This document shows positions 51,815 through 60,173 of a stretch of DNA of 64,000 bases, piece after piece (within the stretch, counting starts at the first letter, position 1; each line of letters begins with the position of its first letter). Origin of the DNA: Flavobacterium pisciphilum (GTDB lineage: Bacteria; Bacteroidota; Bacteroidia; Flavobacteriales; Flavobacteriaceae). The stretch spans positions 4,588,001 through 4,652,000 of the forward strand of contig NZ_JAJJMO010000001.1 in the NCBI RefSeq assembly GCF_020905345.1. Reading direction: 5' to 3'. Made by a program: the position numbers and the translations under genes. The notes beneath the pieces were generated by a model. It saw nothing but the letters and a program-made list of their open reading frames with translations. It made no database searches and was not told the DNA's origin.

Positions 51815-52537
51815 ATGGAAAATTTACAAAATAAAACAATAGGAGCGTTTGTGGCTGAGGATTTTAGAACAGCTGCGGTATTTACAAAATATAAAATTGA
51901 TTTTTGCTGCAAAGGGAATAGAACTATTAATGAGGTTTGCGAAAAACAAGAAATAGATTCTAAGGTTTTGCTCAAAAAAATTCAAGATGCATTATCAACA
52001 AACGATGGTAGTAAAATAGATTTTAATTCATGGCCGTTGGATTTGTTGGCAGATTATATCGAAAAAACACACCACCGCTATGTAGAGGAAAAATCAGTTA
52101 TCATAATGCAGTTTTTGAATAAACTTTGTAGTGTTCACGGTGCAAATCATAATGAATTATTTAAAATAAATGAGCTGTTTACTGAATGTGCAAGTGAATT
52201 GGCGCAACACATGAAAAAAGAAGAGCTGATGTTATTTCCTTTTGTGAAAAAGATGGTAAAAGCAAAAGAAACGGATGGAGATTTGATGCAACCTCCTTTT
52301 GGAACAGTATCAAATCCAATTGCAATGATGATGCATGAACATGATGCTGAAGGAGAACGCTTTCGCGAAATTGCTAGCTTAGCAAATGATTATAAAGCTC
52401 CAAGTGATGGATGTACTACTTATAAGGTAACTTTTGCAATGCTAAAAGAATTTGAAGAGAACTTACATACACACATTCATTTAGAGAATAATATCTTATT
52501 TCCTAAAGCAATGCTTTTAGAAAAAGAATTTTCTTAA
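51815..52537 (+). CDS. Iron-sulfur cluster repair di-iron protein (ScdA/YtfE/RIC)
   Basis: 240 residues. The N-terminal DUF542 part (TIGAFVAEDFRTAAVFTKYKIDFCCKGNRT) carries the paired cysteines. A hemerythrin-like domain has histidines and glutamates spaced for a di-iron centre: EKTHHRYVEE, CSVHGANHNELF, HMKKEELMLFPF, MMHEHDAEGERF and HIHLENNILFPK. RIC proteins repair Fe-S clusters damaged by NO. It starts 14 bases after norB and is followed by a terminator, making a two-gene NO-response unit. Confidence 0.95.
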   Translation: MENLQNKTIGAFVAEDFRTAAVFTKYKIDFCCKGNRTINEVCEKQEIDSKVLLKKIQDALSTNDGSKIDFNSWPLDLLADYIEKTHHRYVEEKSVIIMQFLNKLCSVHGANHNELFKINELFTECASELAQHMKKEELMLFPFVKKMVKAKETDGDLMQPPFGTVSNPIAMMMHEHDAEGERFREIASLANDYKAPSDGCTTYKVTFAMLKEFEENLHTHIHLENNILFPKAMLLEKEFS

Positions 52538-52560
52538 AAAGACTGTATATTAATTAGAAG

Positions 52561-52595
52561 AATGCACCGATAAATCGACATCGGTGCATTTTTAT
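52561..52595 (+). terminator. Terminator of the norB-scdA unit
   Basis: AATGCACCGAT (52561-52571) / ATCGGTGCATT (52580-52590), perfect 11-bp stem with an AAATCGAC loop and a T-run. Confidence 0.88.
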
Positions 52596-52650
52596 TGCTG
52601 TAAGTTTATAATAATAGCATTGTTTTAAACTACTTTTAATTAAAATAAAA

Positions 52651-53889
52651 ATGAAATTGTTATTTAAAATGAGTTCGCAAAAAAGTTGGATTATATGTTG
52701 TTTCTTAAACTTTTTGATAGCCTCGATTATAGGGTTGTTAATGCGTTATCTCTATCTGTTTCCATTAAATATAAATTATAGTTTTTTACTACATGCGCAT
52801 TCCCACGTAGCAATGCTAGGCTGGGCTTATTTGATGATTTATGTCTTGGTTGTTCGTTTCTATCTTCCAAAAGAAAAAAGCAGCAAGCCTATTTACAACC
52901 GATTATTCTGGATTACAGAATTTGCAGTTATCGGTATGATGGTAACTTTTCCTATCCAGGGATATGCGTTGTTTTCGATTGTATTTTCTACAATGCATAT
53001 TTTATTGAGTTATGTTTTTTGTTGGCTAGTTTGGAAAGATGGTTTTAAGGATAGGACAAGTCATCATAAACTTATAATAGCAGCGATTTTATTCATGGTC
53101 TTTTCAACTTTTGGAGTTTGGTGTTTAGGACCAGCAGTAAGTATGTTAGGGAAGCAAAGCGCTTTTTATCAAATTGCAATTCAGTTTTTTCTGCATTTTC
53201 AGTTTAATGGTTGGTTTTTATTTGCAGTTTTAGCTTTATTCTTAAAGCAATTTGAAGATAAAGTAGAAAAAAAACATTTTAAAGTATTCTTCACTCTACT
53301 TATCGTAGCCACATTTTTAACAGTAGCGTTTCCTGTAAGTTGGTATATCGAGAATAGCTTACTACATTGGATTAATACTCTTGGAGTCATTTTACAATTG
53401 ATTGCTTTTGTTTATTTCTATAAAATGCTAAGGCCAAAAATAGAATGGTTTAAAGCCAATTTAGATCCAATTACTAAAATAGTTTATAGCTTAGCCTTAT
53501 GTTCGTTATTCTTGAAAATCGGCATACAATTATTGGTTCTTATCCCTAATCTAGCCGAAGTTTCGCATCAAATTAGAAGTTTTATAATTGGTTTTATCCA
53601 TTTAACAACTCTAGGAGTGATAACCGGATTTTTGTTTGGAGTATTAATACAAAATAAATTACTCTTACAGCAATCCTATTTATTACGTATTGGAATGAAG
53701 TGTTTTATCTTTGGGTATATAGCAACTGAAGGACTACTGTTTCTTCAAGGAGGGTACCTTTATTTAGCTAAAGGTGCTCTTTATGGGTATTATGAAGCAA
53801 TCTTTGGAACGAGTGTTCTTATTGTTTTGGGATTACTCTTGATTATTGTGTCAATACTGAAAACAAAAAAACAAGAGTTGATTAATTAA
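52651..53889 (+). CDS. Polytopic membrane protein of unknown function in the denitrification region
   Basis: 412 residues with about twelve hydrophobic segments; ATG at 52651, with a second possible start at 52669. Conserved-looking histidines lie in or near membrane segments: LLHAHSHVAMLGWAY near 46-60, IQFFLHFQFNGWF near 177-189, and FIHLTTLGVITGFLFG near 310-325. This pattern of buried histidines resembles heme-copper oxidase subunit I or NnrS proteins, but no complete ligand set could be assigned. A role in NO or copper/heme handling is inferred from the neighbours only. No operator copy or good promoter was found before it. Confidence 0.6.
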   Translation: MKLLFKMSSQKSWIICCFLNFLIASIIGLLMRYLYLFPLNINYSFLLHAHSHVAMLGWAYLMIYVLVVRFYLPKEKSSKPIYNRLFWITEFAVIGMMVTFPIQGYALFSIVFSTMHILLSYVFCWLVWKDGFKDRTSHHKLIIAAILFMVFSTFGVWCLGPAVSMLGKQSAFYQIAIQFFLHFQFNGWFLFAVLALFLKQFEDKVEKKHFKVFFTLLIVATFLTVAFPVSWYIENSLLHWINTLGVILQLIAFVYFYKMLRPKIEWFKANLDPITKIVYSLALCSLFLKIGIQLLVLIPNLAEVSHQIRSFIIGFIHLTTLGVITGFLFGVLIQNKLLLQQSYLLRIGMKCFIFGYIATEGLLFLQGGYLYLAKGALYGYYEAIFGTSVLIVLGLLLIIVSILKTKKQELIN

Positions 53890-53925
53890 AATCTTCCCTT
53901 GTTCTTTGCGAATTGAATTAATAAC

Positions 53926-54531
53926 CTATTTTATTTTTTCGGCTTCCAGATTTATTCTGTCAATCGTTTTATCATTGTTTACACCTAAACCTTCTTGTTG
54001 GTAAACTAACTCTCCATCAGGATTAAAAACACTTATAATGTTAGAGTGTGAAAAATCTATAGGAGATATTTTTTTATAATTAACTGCAAGAATTGCTGCA
54101 AATTCGCGGGTATTTTCCTCAGTAGAGCGTAAGAAAATCCACGGATCATTTTCCATCTTATTAGCAATAGCAAATGCTTTTAGTTTCTCAGGAGTATCTG
54201 TTTCAGGGTCGATGCTAACTAAGATGAGTTTTACATTTTTCTTAGTTTTTGTATTTAATCGAGATTCTATGTTTCTCATGTCAGCAACTAGTCTTGGACA
54301 AGCTGCTTTACAAGTTGTATATATCATTACCATAACCAGAACATTTCCTCTCAAGCTTTTTAATTCAATGTCTTTTCCATCTTGAGTTGTCCATTGAGAA
54401 GGCAAATTATAAATAGATAAATCGCTAATTGGTTTGTCTTTTATATCTAGTGAACTGTTTTCCTTTTTAGAATCTTTACAGCTTTGTAATGTAAAAAGAA
54501 GAATAAAGATTGCAATTACTGTTTTTTTCAT
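53926..54531 (-). CDS. SCO1/SenC-type copper chaperone lipoprotein
   Basis: 201 residues from the ATG at 54531, where a lipoprotein signal begins (MKKTVIAIFILLFTLQSC); an upstream in-frame ATG would overlap the previous gene. A thioredoxin fold has the copper-binding CxxxC in YTTCKAACPRLVADM and the conserved histidine in DFSHSNIISVF near 168. SCO proteins deliver copper to copper enzymes. As third gene after nirK and the nirV-like gene, 16 bases downstream, it probably serves NirK copper loading or electron transfer in the periplasm. Confidence 0.92.
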   Translation of the reverse strand: MKKTVIAIFILLFTLQSCKDSKKENSSLDIKDKPISDLSIYNLPSQWTTQDGKDIELKSLRGNVLVMVMIYTTCKAACPRLVADMRNIESRLNTKTKKNVKLILVSIDPETDTPEKLKAFAIANKMENDPWIFLRSTEENTREFAAILAVNYKKISPIDFSHSNIISVFNPDGELVYQQEGLGVNNDKTIDRINLEAEKIK

Positions 54532-54547
54532 TTTAAATGATTTAGAA

Positions 54548-55318
54548 TTATAGTTTTGTTGTGCTAGCACATCGGAAACCTAAGTTTCTAGTTGAATATT
54601 GTGCCTTAAGGCTTCCTCTAAAGGCATAACGCATAAAAGCAGCATAATCCATTAAGTCACTTGCATTTACTGAGGCTCCACCACAAAAAAGGTTTTTATC
54701 ATTACTCTTGTCTTTTCTAGATTCTCCAGATAAAAAGATACTATTAAAGTCAGAGGTCCATTCCCATACCAATCCATGCATGTCGTAAACACCCCAATAA
54801 TTTTTGAATGTTTGACCGATAGGATTTTCATATGTCTTTGATTTCTCGTACCACGACAATATGTATTTATTAAATTCAGCTTTAGTTCTGGCATCAATCT
54901 TTTTTTCATCAGCCATAGCAACATATTCCCATTCATCCATAGTGGGTAAACGTTTGCCTTGGCATTCACAATACTTCTTAGCGGCAAACCAAGAAACACT
55001 TGTTACAGGAGCTTTTGGATTTGAATTTCCAAAATCAAAATCTCCTTTCCAATATGATAGGTAGCTTTTGTCTGCAAAAATTCCTTTTATTTTTGATTTA
55101 CTATAGCTTGGATTTTTCTTGATAAAAGCTAGAAATTCACTATTGGTAACAGGGTAAACATCTATATGAAATGATTTTACATTGACAGGTGTTTTCTCTG
55201 TAGCCCCATAAAGAGGGACAAAAGAGCCCTCTTTTATTGGAACCATTTTCGATTCTTGCGCGCTTAACATTCCCACATAAGCCAAGAAAAGAAAAATAAT
55301 AAATATGTTTTTTTGCAT
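54548..55318 (-). CDS. NirV-like protein (formylglycine-generating enzyme/SUMF1 fold)
   Basis: 256 residues with a signal peptide ending near LSAQ (21). The FGE-sulfatase fold is plain: VKSFHIDVYPVTNSEFLAF near 48-66, APVTSVSWFAAKKYCECQGKRLPTMDEWEYVA near 103-134, YDMHGLVWEWTSDFNS near 178-193, and RNLGFRCAS at the end. Several denitrifiers carry such a gene, called nirV, next to nirK; its job is not well defined. It starts 13 bases after nirK and precedes the SCO gene. The sulfatase-activating cysteine pair of true FGE is not evident, so sulfatase maturation is unlikely. Confidence 0.82.
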   Translation of the reverse strand: MQKNIFIIFLFLAYVGMLSAQESKMVPIKEGSFVPLYGATEKTPVNVKSFHIDVYPVTNSEFLAFIKKNPSYSKSKIKGIFADKSYLSYWKGDFDFGNSNPKAPVTSVSWFAAKKYCECQGKRLPTMDEWEYVAMADEKKIDARTKAEFNKYILSWYEKSKTYENPIGQTFKNYWGVYDMHGLVWEWTSDFNSIFLSGESRKDKSNDKNLFCGGASVNASDLMDYAAFMRYAFRGSLKAQYSTRNLGFRCASTTKL

Positions 55319-55331
55319 AATATTGCTGTTG

Positions 55332-56780
55332 TTATCTTTGAGACTTTACCATTTCGGGAGTAACATCTGTTTTGTTATTTCCCCAACTGTTGTATATGTA
55401 TGTCATAACATTTGCTATCTCGTCATCAGATAAATTCTGACTTGGCATAACATTGTTATATTTTTTACCGTTTACTGTTATTTCTCCACTTAAACCATGT
55501 AAGATTGTTTTGATTGCTCGTTTAGGATCAGAATTAAGGTAATCAGATTTTGCCAAAGGAGGGAATGTACTAGGGATCCCTTGTCCTTCAGATTGGTGAC
55601 AAGCAAAACATGTTGTTCCAAAAATTTCTTTACCAATTTTTATTTTTTCAGCTACAGTTCTTTTTGGTGTAACTGTTTTAGCAGTTCCGTTATCAGGCAT
55701 TTTTTGAATTGTTCCTCCTTCAGGTAAGTAAATACCTTCTTGAATAGTTCCAGAATAAATATTTTTATGGTCAGCACCTTCTACTTTTAATATTCCCAAT
55801 GCCCCTTTGTTGAATGCTCTAAAAATGGAATGATCAACCAATATGAAGTCTCCAGGAGTTTCAACTTTAAAATCAATTATAGAGGCTCCTCCAGCAGGAA
55901 TAAGTGTTGTTTGCACATTTTTGTTAATCATACTACCTCCTTCGATATGTACTTTATCAAATATTTCTCCAATAACATGGAAAGAAGACACTAGGTTAGG
56001 ACCACCGTTACCAACAAACAAACGAACTGTTTCTCCAACCTTTGCAGTAAGTTCACCTCCATTAGTTAATGAACCAACTTTTCCGTTAAATACTACATAG
56101 TCAGGTGTTTCTTTTACAGCTTTATTCATGTCAAAAGGCTGAAGGCCTTTTGCTCCATATTCCCCTTGAGTGTAAAAATCACCTTGCATAACGTAGTATT
56201 CTTTGTCCACTGGAGGAAGACCACCTTCAGGCTCAACTAATATCAAACCGTACATTCCGTTTGCAATGTGCATCCCAACAGGAGCAGTAGCACAATGGTA
56301 AACGTATAACCCAGGGTTAATTACCTTGAAGTTAAATACTTTCTCATGACCAGGAGCTACTAATGATGATGTTGCTCCACCACCAGGGCCTGTCACTGCA
56401 TGTAAATCGATGTTGTGAGGGAGTTTATTGTCAGGGTGATTTTTTAGGTGAAACTCAACTTCATCGCCTACACGCGTTCTAATAAAACTTCCAGGAACAG
56501 AGCCGCCAAATGTCCAATAAGTGTATTTTACACCATCTGTCATAGTTCCTTCTTGTTCTCTAATTTCCATGTTTACTTTTAGTTTCATAGCAGGTCTGTT
56601 GCCAACAGGTTTTGGAACCATTGGCGGAGCTGTGAGTTCAGCTTCCATTTCCCCATTAGTTACAATGTCAGTGTAATTTGTTGAGGTTTCTTCTTTTTTA
56701 CATGATGCTAAAAGGACCATTGTAAAAATTGCACAAAAAAATACTTTCAATTTTAGTGGCATTTTGTAATTTCTGTTCAT
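55332..56780 (-). CDS. nirK: Copper nitrite reductase with C-terminal cytochrome c domain
   Basis: 482 residues. A lipoprotein signal (MVLLASC, Cys27) anchors it to a membrane. Two cupredoxin domains form the reductase: type 1 copper ligands His122, Cys163, His171 and Met176; type 2 ligands His127, His162 and His317; catalytic Asp125 and His268. A cytochrome c domain (about 378-475) has CFACH (391-395) and a likely axial Met445. It reduces nitrite to NO in the periplasm, and the fused heme can feed electrons straight to the copper site. It heads the nirK-nirV-sco operon and has an Rrf2-type operator on its promoter. Confidence 0.95.
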   Translation of the reverse strand: MNRNYKMPLKLKVFFCAIFTMVLLASCKKEETSTNYTDIVTNGEMEAELTAPPMVPKPVGNRPAMKLKVNMEIREQEGTMTDGVKYTYWTFGGSVPGSFIRTRVGDEVEFHLKNHPDNKLPHNIDLHAVTGPGGGATSSLVAPGHEKVFNFKVINPGLYVYHCATAPVGMHIANGMYGLILVEPEGGLPPVDKEYYVMQGDFYTQGEYGAKGLQPFDMNKAVKETPDYVVFNGKVGSLTNGGELTAKVGETVRLFVGNGGPNLVSSFHVIGEIFDKVHIEGGSMINKNVQTTLIPAGGASIIDFKVETPGDFILVDHSIFRAFNKGALGILKVEGADHKNIYSGTIQEGIYLPEGGTIQKMPDNGTAKTVTPKRTVAEKIKIGKEIFGTTCFACHQSEGQGIPSTFPPLAKSDYLNSDPKRAIKTILHGLSGEITVNGKKYNNVMPSQNLSDDEIANVMTYIYNSWGNNKTDVTPEMVKSQR

Positions 56781-56818
56781 AATAAATTTGGTTTTATCTT
56801 AGTTTAAAAATCTTTATA

Positions 56819-56848
56819 CAAAAATAAAAGACAAAAGAGTCTTTTATT
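56819..56848 (-). promoter_or_regulatory. nirK promoter region with Rrf2-type operator
   Basis: The 26-bp repeat AATAAAAGAC-N6-GTCTTTTATT spans 56823-56848. On the minus strand a -7-type TATTTTTG (complement of 56819-56826) overlaps one end of it, so a bound repressor would block RNA polymerase. The ATG lies about 40 bases downstream. Confidence 0.7.
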
Positions 56849-57069
56849 ATGATAAAAATCATGAAATACATATTATTTATTTTAGAAATTTGTCTTGTTT
56901 TAATTTGAATAGGTGCGCTCTTGAAAAACGTGTTTAGAAGAAGTTTGTTTTTTTGAATATTGATATTCAGAATATTTTTCAATAAAAATAAATGGAAACT
57001 CTATTTTAGAATAATAATCATTATTTTTGCACGCTGTTTAAATTAAAATTATTACTTCAAAATATATTT

Positions 57070-58332
57070 ATGGTAAAAGATTTATTCGAAAGAATTCAAA
57101 ACAATAAAGGACCATTAGGAAAATGGGCTTCTCAAGCTGAGGGTTATTTTGTATTCCCTAAATTAGAAGGTGAACTTGGTCCAAGAATGCAATTTGGTGG
57201 GAAAAATATTTTAAACTGGAGTTTGAATGACTATTTAGGTTTAGCAAATCATCCAGAAGTACGTCAGGCAGATACAGATGCAGCAATTAAATATGGTGCT
57301 GCTTACCCAATGGGAGCTCGTATGATGTCAGGACATACTAAATATCACGAACAATTAGAAAATGAATTGGCTGATTTCGTAATGAAAGAATCTGCTTATT
57401 TATTGAATTTTGGTTACCAAGGAATGGTGTCTATTATTGATGCTTTGGTGACTAAAAACGATATTATTGTATATGATGTAGATTCTCATGCTTGTATTAT
57501 TGATGGTGTACGTTTACATATGGGTAAGCGTTTTACATACAAACACAATGATCTAGAAAGTATGGAAAAGAACCTGCAACGTGCTACTAAAATGGCAACT
57601 GAAACAGGTGGAGGTATTTTATTTATTACTGAAGGTGTGTTTGGAATGCGTGGTCAACAAGGAAAATTAAAAGAAATTGTTGCGCTTAAACAAAAATATA
57701 ATTTCAGATTATTAGTAGATGATGCACATGGTTTTGGTACACTTGGTAAAACAGGAGCTGGAGCAGGTGAGGAGCAAGGAGTTCAAGATGATATTGATGT
57801 TTACTTCTCTACTTTTGCAAAATCTATGGCAAATATTGGAGCTTTTGTAGCTGCAGATAAAGATATTATCGACTATTTAAAATACAATTTGCGTTCTCAA
57901 ATGTTTGCAAAAGCATTACCAATGATTCAAACTGTTGGTTCTTTGAAGCGTTTAGAATTGTTGCGTAATCACCCAGAATTAAAAGATAAATTATGGGAAA
58001 ATGTGAATGCATTACAAAACGGATTGCGTTCAAGAAATTTCAATATTGGAGATACAAATACTTGTGTTACACCAGTTTATTTGCAAGGAAGTGTTCCTGA
58101 AGCAATGGTAATGGTAAATGATTTAAGAGAAAATTACGGTATTTTCTTATCAATTGTAATTTATCCAGTTATCCCAAAAGGAATTATTTTATTAAGAATG
58201 ATACCAACAACTTCACATACTTTATCGGATATTGATGAAACACTTACTGCTTTTGAAGCAATTCGTGAAAAATTAGAAAACGGAACATATAAAGAAATTG
58301 CTAGTAGAACTACAGTTGATTTAGATGCATAG
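57070..58332 (+). CDS. Alpha-oxoamine synthase, serine palmitoyltransferase type
   Basis: 420 residues. Fold-type I PLP enzyme: NWSLNDYLGLANHPEV (49-64), MSGHTKYHEQLENELADF, DSHACIIDGVRLH with the ring-stacking histidine, LLVDDAHGFGTLG (Asp217) and the PLP lysine Lys251 in STFAKSMANIGAF. These enzymes condense an amino acid with an acyl-CoA: serine palmitoyltransferase, cysteate acyltransferase (sulfonolipids), 8-amino-7-oxononanoate synthase or Kbl. The extended N-terminus (~45 residues) and no bio or tdh neighbours favour sphingolipid or sulfonolipid synthesis. A ceramide-synthase-like gene lies 650 bases downstream on the other strand. Confidence 0.85.
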   Translation: MVKDLFERIQNNKGPLGKWASQAEGYFVFPKLEGELGPRMQFGGKNILNWSLNDYLGLANHPEVRQADTDAAIKYGAAYPMGARMMSGHTKYHEQLENELADFVMKESAYLLNFGYQGMVSIIDALVTKNDIIVYDVDSHACIIDGVRLHMGKRFTYKHNDLESMEKNLQRATKMATETGGGILFITEGVFGMRGQQGKLKEIVALKQKYNFRLLVDDAHGFGTLGKTGAGAGEEQGVQDDIDVYFSTFAKSMANIGAFVAADKDIIDYLKYNLRSQMFAKALPMIQTVGSLKRLELLRNHPELKDKLWENVNALQNGLRSRNFNIGDTNTCVTPVYLQGSVPEAMVMVNDLRENYGIFLSIVIYPVIPKGIILLRMIPTTSHTLSDIDETLTAFEAIREKLENGTYKEIASRTTVDLDA

Positions 58333-58370
58333 TTAAACCAGTATTCTTTTGAATATGTGGGAATTATATA

Positions 58371-58403
58371 AAAAAATCCATTCGTTATGCGAATGGATTT
58401 TTT
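58371..58403 (+). terminator. Terminator after the oxoamine synthase gene
   Basis: AAAAAATCCATTCG (58371-58384) / CGAATGGATTTTTT (58390-58403), perfect 14-bp stem. Confidence 0.88.
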
Positions 58404-58453
58404 TTGTTTAATTTTTTTATATAGTATATTTAACATTCAAACCTTTAAACAGA

Positions 58454-58927
58454 ATGATTATGAAAAAAATAATTTTAATAATAGGAGTTGTTGCATTAGT
58501 ATTGGTTTCATGTAAAAAGGATAAACCAGATGAAATAGTACCAAGTACAGTTGAGTCTGGAACAATCAAAGAATCAGTGGGGAAACAGTGTTTTCAATCA
58601 GTAGTTAATAATGATACCGTTGCTATGGTTTTAAATACTAATTCTCATAATGAAGTAAATGGAGAATTGATATATAAAATTTATCAAAAAGATAAAAACG
58701 TAGGAACCATAATTGGAAACATTAAGGGCGATACGCTTATTGCAGATTATACTTTTAAATCAGAAGGTGTTTCATCGATAAGAGAAGTGGCTTTTTTGAA
58801 AAAAGCAGGGACTTTTATAGAAGGATATGGTGACCTTATAGAAACAAATGGTAAGATGGTTTTTAAAGATAAAAAGCTCTTGAAATTTGATACGAAAATG
58901 ACCTTATCAAAGGTAGAATGTAAATAG
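58454..58927 (+). CDS. Small hypothetical lipoprotein
   Basis: 157 residues (155 if the second ATG at 58460 is used). Lipobox ALVLVSC puts the lipid cysteine near 20, followed by KKDKPDE. The mature domain includes GELIYKIYQKDKNVGTIIGNIKGDTLIADYTFKSEG, a beta-sandwich-like pattern seen in small META/YwqK-like flavobacterial lipoproteins, with one further cysteine pair (QCFQS and KVECK at the end). No function is known. It is monocistronic between two strong terminators. Confidence 0.65.
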   Translation: MIMKKIILIIGVVALVLVSCKKDKPDEIVPSTVESGTIKESVGKQCFQSVVNNDTVAMVLNTNSHNEVNGELIYKIYQKDKNVGTIIGNIKGDTLIADYTFKSEGVSSIREVAFLKKAGTFIEGYGDLIETNGKMVFKDKKLLKFDTKMTLSKVECK

Positions 58928-58952
58928 TTTCAAGATTAATGGAAATAAAAAA

Positions 58953-58985
58953 ATCCATCTGCTGCGGCAGATGGATTTTTTTTTA
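58953..58985. terminator. Bidirectional terminator
   Basis: ATCCATCTGC (58953-58962) / GCAGATGGAT (58967-58976), TGCG loop, A- and T-runs on both flanks, between convergent genes. Confidence 0.9.
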
Positions 58986-60101
58986 TAATTCTTTGCGAAA
59001 AGTTGCTCTTCGTTTGTGTATAACAGGATCAAAATGTTTCCATAAATTGTGTATAGCTACATTGTCTGATAATTCAGGAGTTCTATAACAGTTAATAATG
59101 CCCTTTTCTTTAAAAGTATGGTAATACTCATTGAAGATAATTGCTGTTACTGCTTTATTTTGATACTCAGGATGAACGCCAATAAGATAAAATATCATAT
59201 CCTTGCTGTGTTTTTTTGCTTTAAGCAAATGCAAGAATCCAAACGGAAATAATTTTCCTTTTGTTTTTTGTAAAGCTTCAGAGAATGATGGCATAACAAT
59301 ACTAAAAGCAACAATGTTATGGTCTTTGTCTTCTACAAATTTGATAAACTCAGGATTAATAAAACTAATGTATTTTTTCTTGAAGTATTCTTTTTGAATG
59401 TCAGTTATTGCTACAAAAGAAGATAAAGAAGCATAAGATTCATTAAATAAATCAAACATTTTATCTACATGCGGCATAACCTCTTTGGTCGTCTTAAAGT
59501 TAAGCGGTTTTAATTGGTATCTTCTCTTTACTAAATCATTAGCCTTCTCAAAAGCCTCTGGTTTTACATTAGCAAAAGGGAATTTACTCTCATCATATTT
59601 TTTTTCTATTACATAACCCAATTGTTCAAAATGCGTAGCATAGTAAGGGTGATTGTACCATGTAATCATAGTTCCAATTTCATCAAAGCCTTCAGTTAAA
59701 ACACCAACTTTATCAAGATTAGAGAATCCCATTGGTCCTTCAACATATTCAAGATTGTTTTTTCGACCTAATTCATATACTTTTTCAAGTAAAGCTTTGG
59801 TAACTTCGATATCATCAATAACATCAAACCAACCAAAACGGACTTTCTTTTTTTCTTGTCCATTAACTTCGCTCCAGTTAATTATGGCAGCAAGACGACC
59901 TACAATTGTATTATTTCTTAAAGCTACATAAAAAGTAGCTTCAGCATTTTCGAAAGCAGGGTTTTTGGTTTTGTCAAAAGTTTCCAATTCATCAGCAATA
60001 ATTGGTGGAACCCAGTATTTATTGTCTTGGTATAATGAAAATGGAAATTTTATAAATTCAGTTAACTCTTTCTTAGTCTTGGCTTCTTGTATTGTAATCA
60101 T
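58983..60101 (-). CDS. GNAT-superfamily acyltransferase, possible bacterial ceramide synthase
   Basis: 372 residues. It belongs to a GNAT-like family often mislabelled GTP cyclohydrolase: FPFSLYQDNKYWVPPI near 19-34, FYVALRNNTIVGRLAAIINW near 57-76, FGWFDVIDD near 89-97, EGPMGFSNLDKVGVLTEGFD near 121-140, and in the second half IFYLIGVHPEYQNKAVTAII near 308-327, the acyl-CoA-binding GNAT segment. Bacterial ceramide synthase (bCerS) of Caulobacter is from the GNAT superfamily and its gene lies near spt. Here the oxoamine synthase gene is close by. N-acylation of a sphinganine or capnine base is therefore proposed, not proven. Confidence 0.65.
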   Translation of the reverse strand: MITIQEAKTKKELTEFIKFPFSLYQDNKYWVPPIIADELETFDKTKNPAFENAEATFYVALRNNTIVGRLAAIINWSEVNGQEKKKVRFGWFDVIDDIEVTKALLEKVYELGRKNNLEYVEGPMGFSNLDKVGVLTEGFDEIGTMITWYNHPYYATHFEQLGYVIEKKYDESKFPFANVKPEAFEKANDLVKRRYQLKPLNFKTTKEVMPHVDKMFDLFNESYASLSSFVAITDIQKEYFKKKYISFINPEFIKFVEDKDHNIVAFSIVMPSFSEALQKTKGKLFPFGFLHLLKAKKHSKDMIFYLIGVHPEYQNKAVTAIIFNEYYHTFKEKGIINCYRTPELSDNVAIHNLWKHFDPVIHKRRATFRKEL

Positions 60102-60173
60102 TAAGATTGTATTATGTATTTTAAAAAAAAATCTCTTTTTTTGAGAGGTTGTGTAATTGGATTGTTGCAGTTC

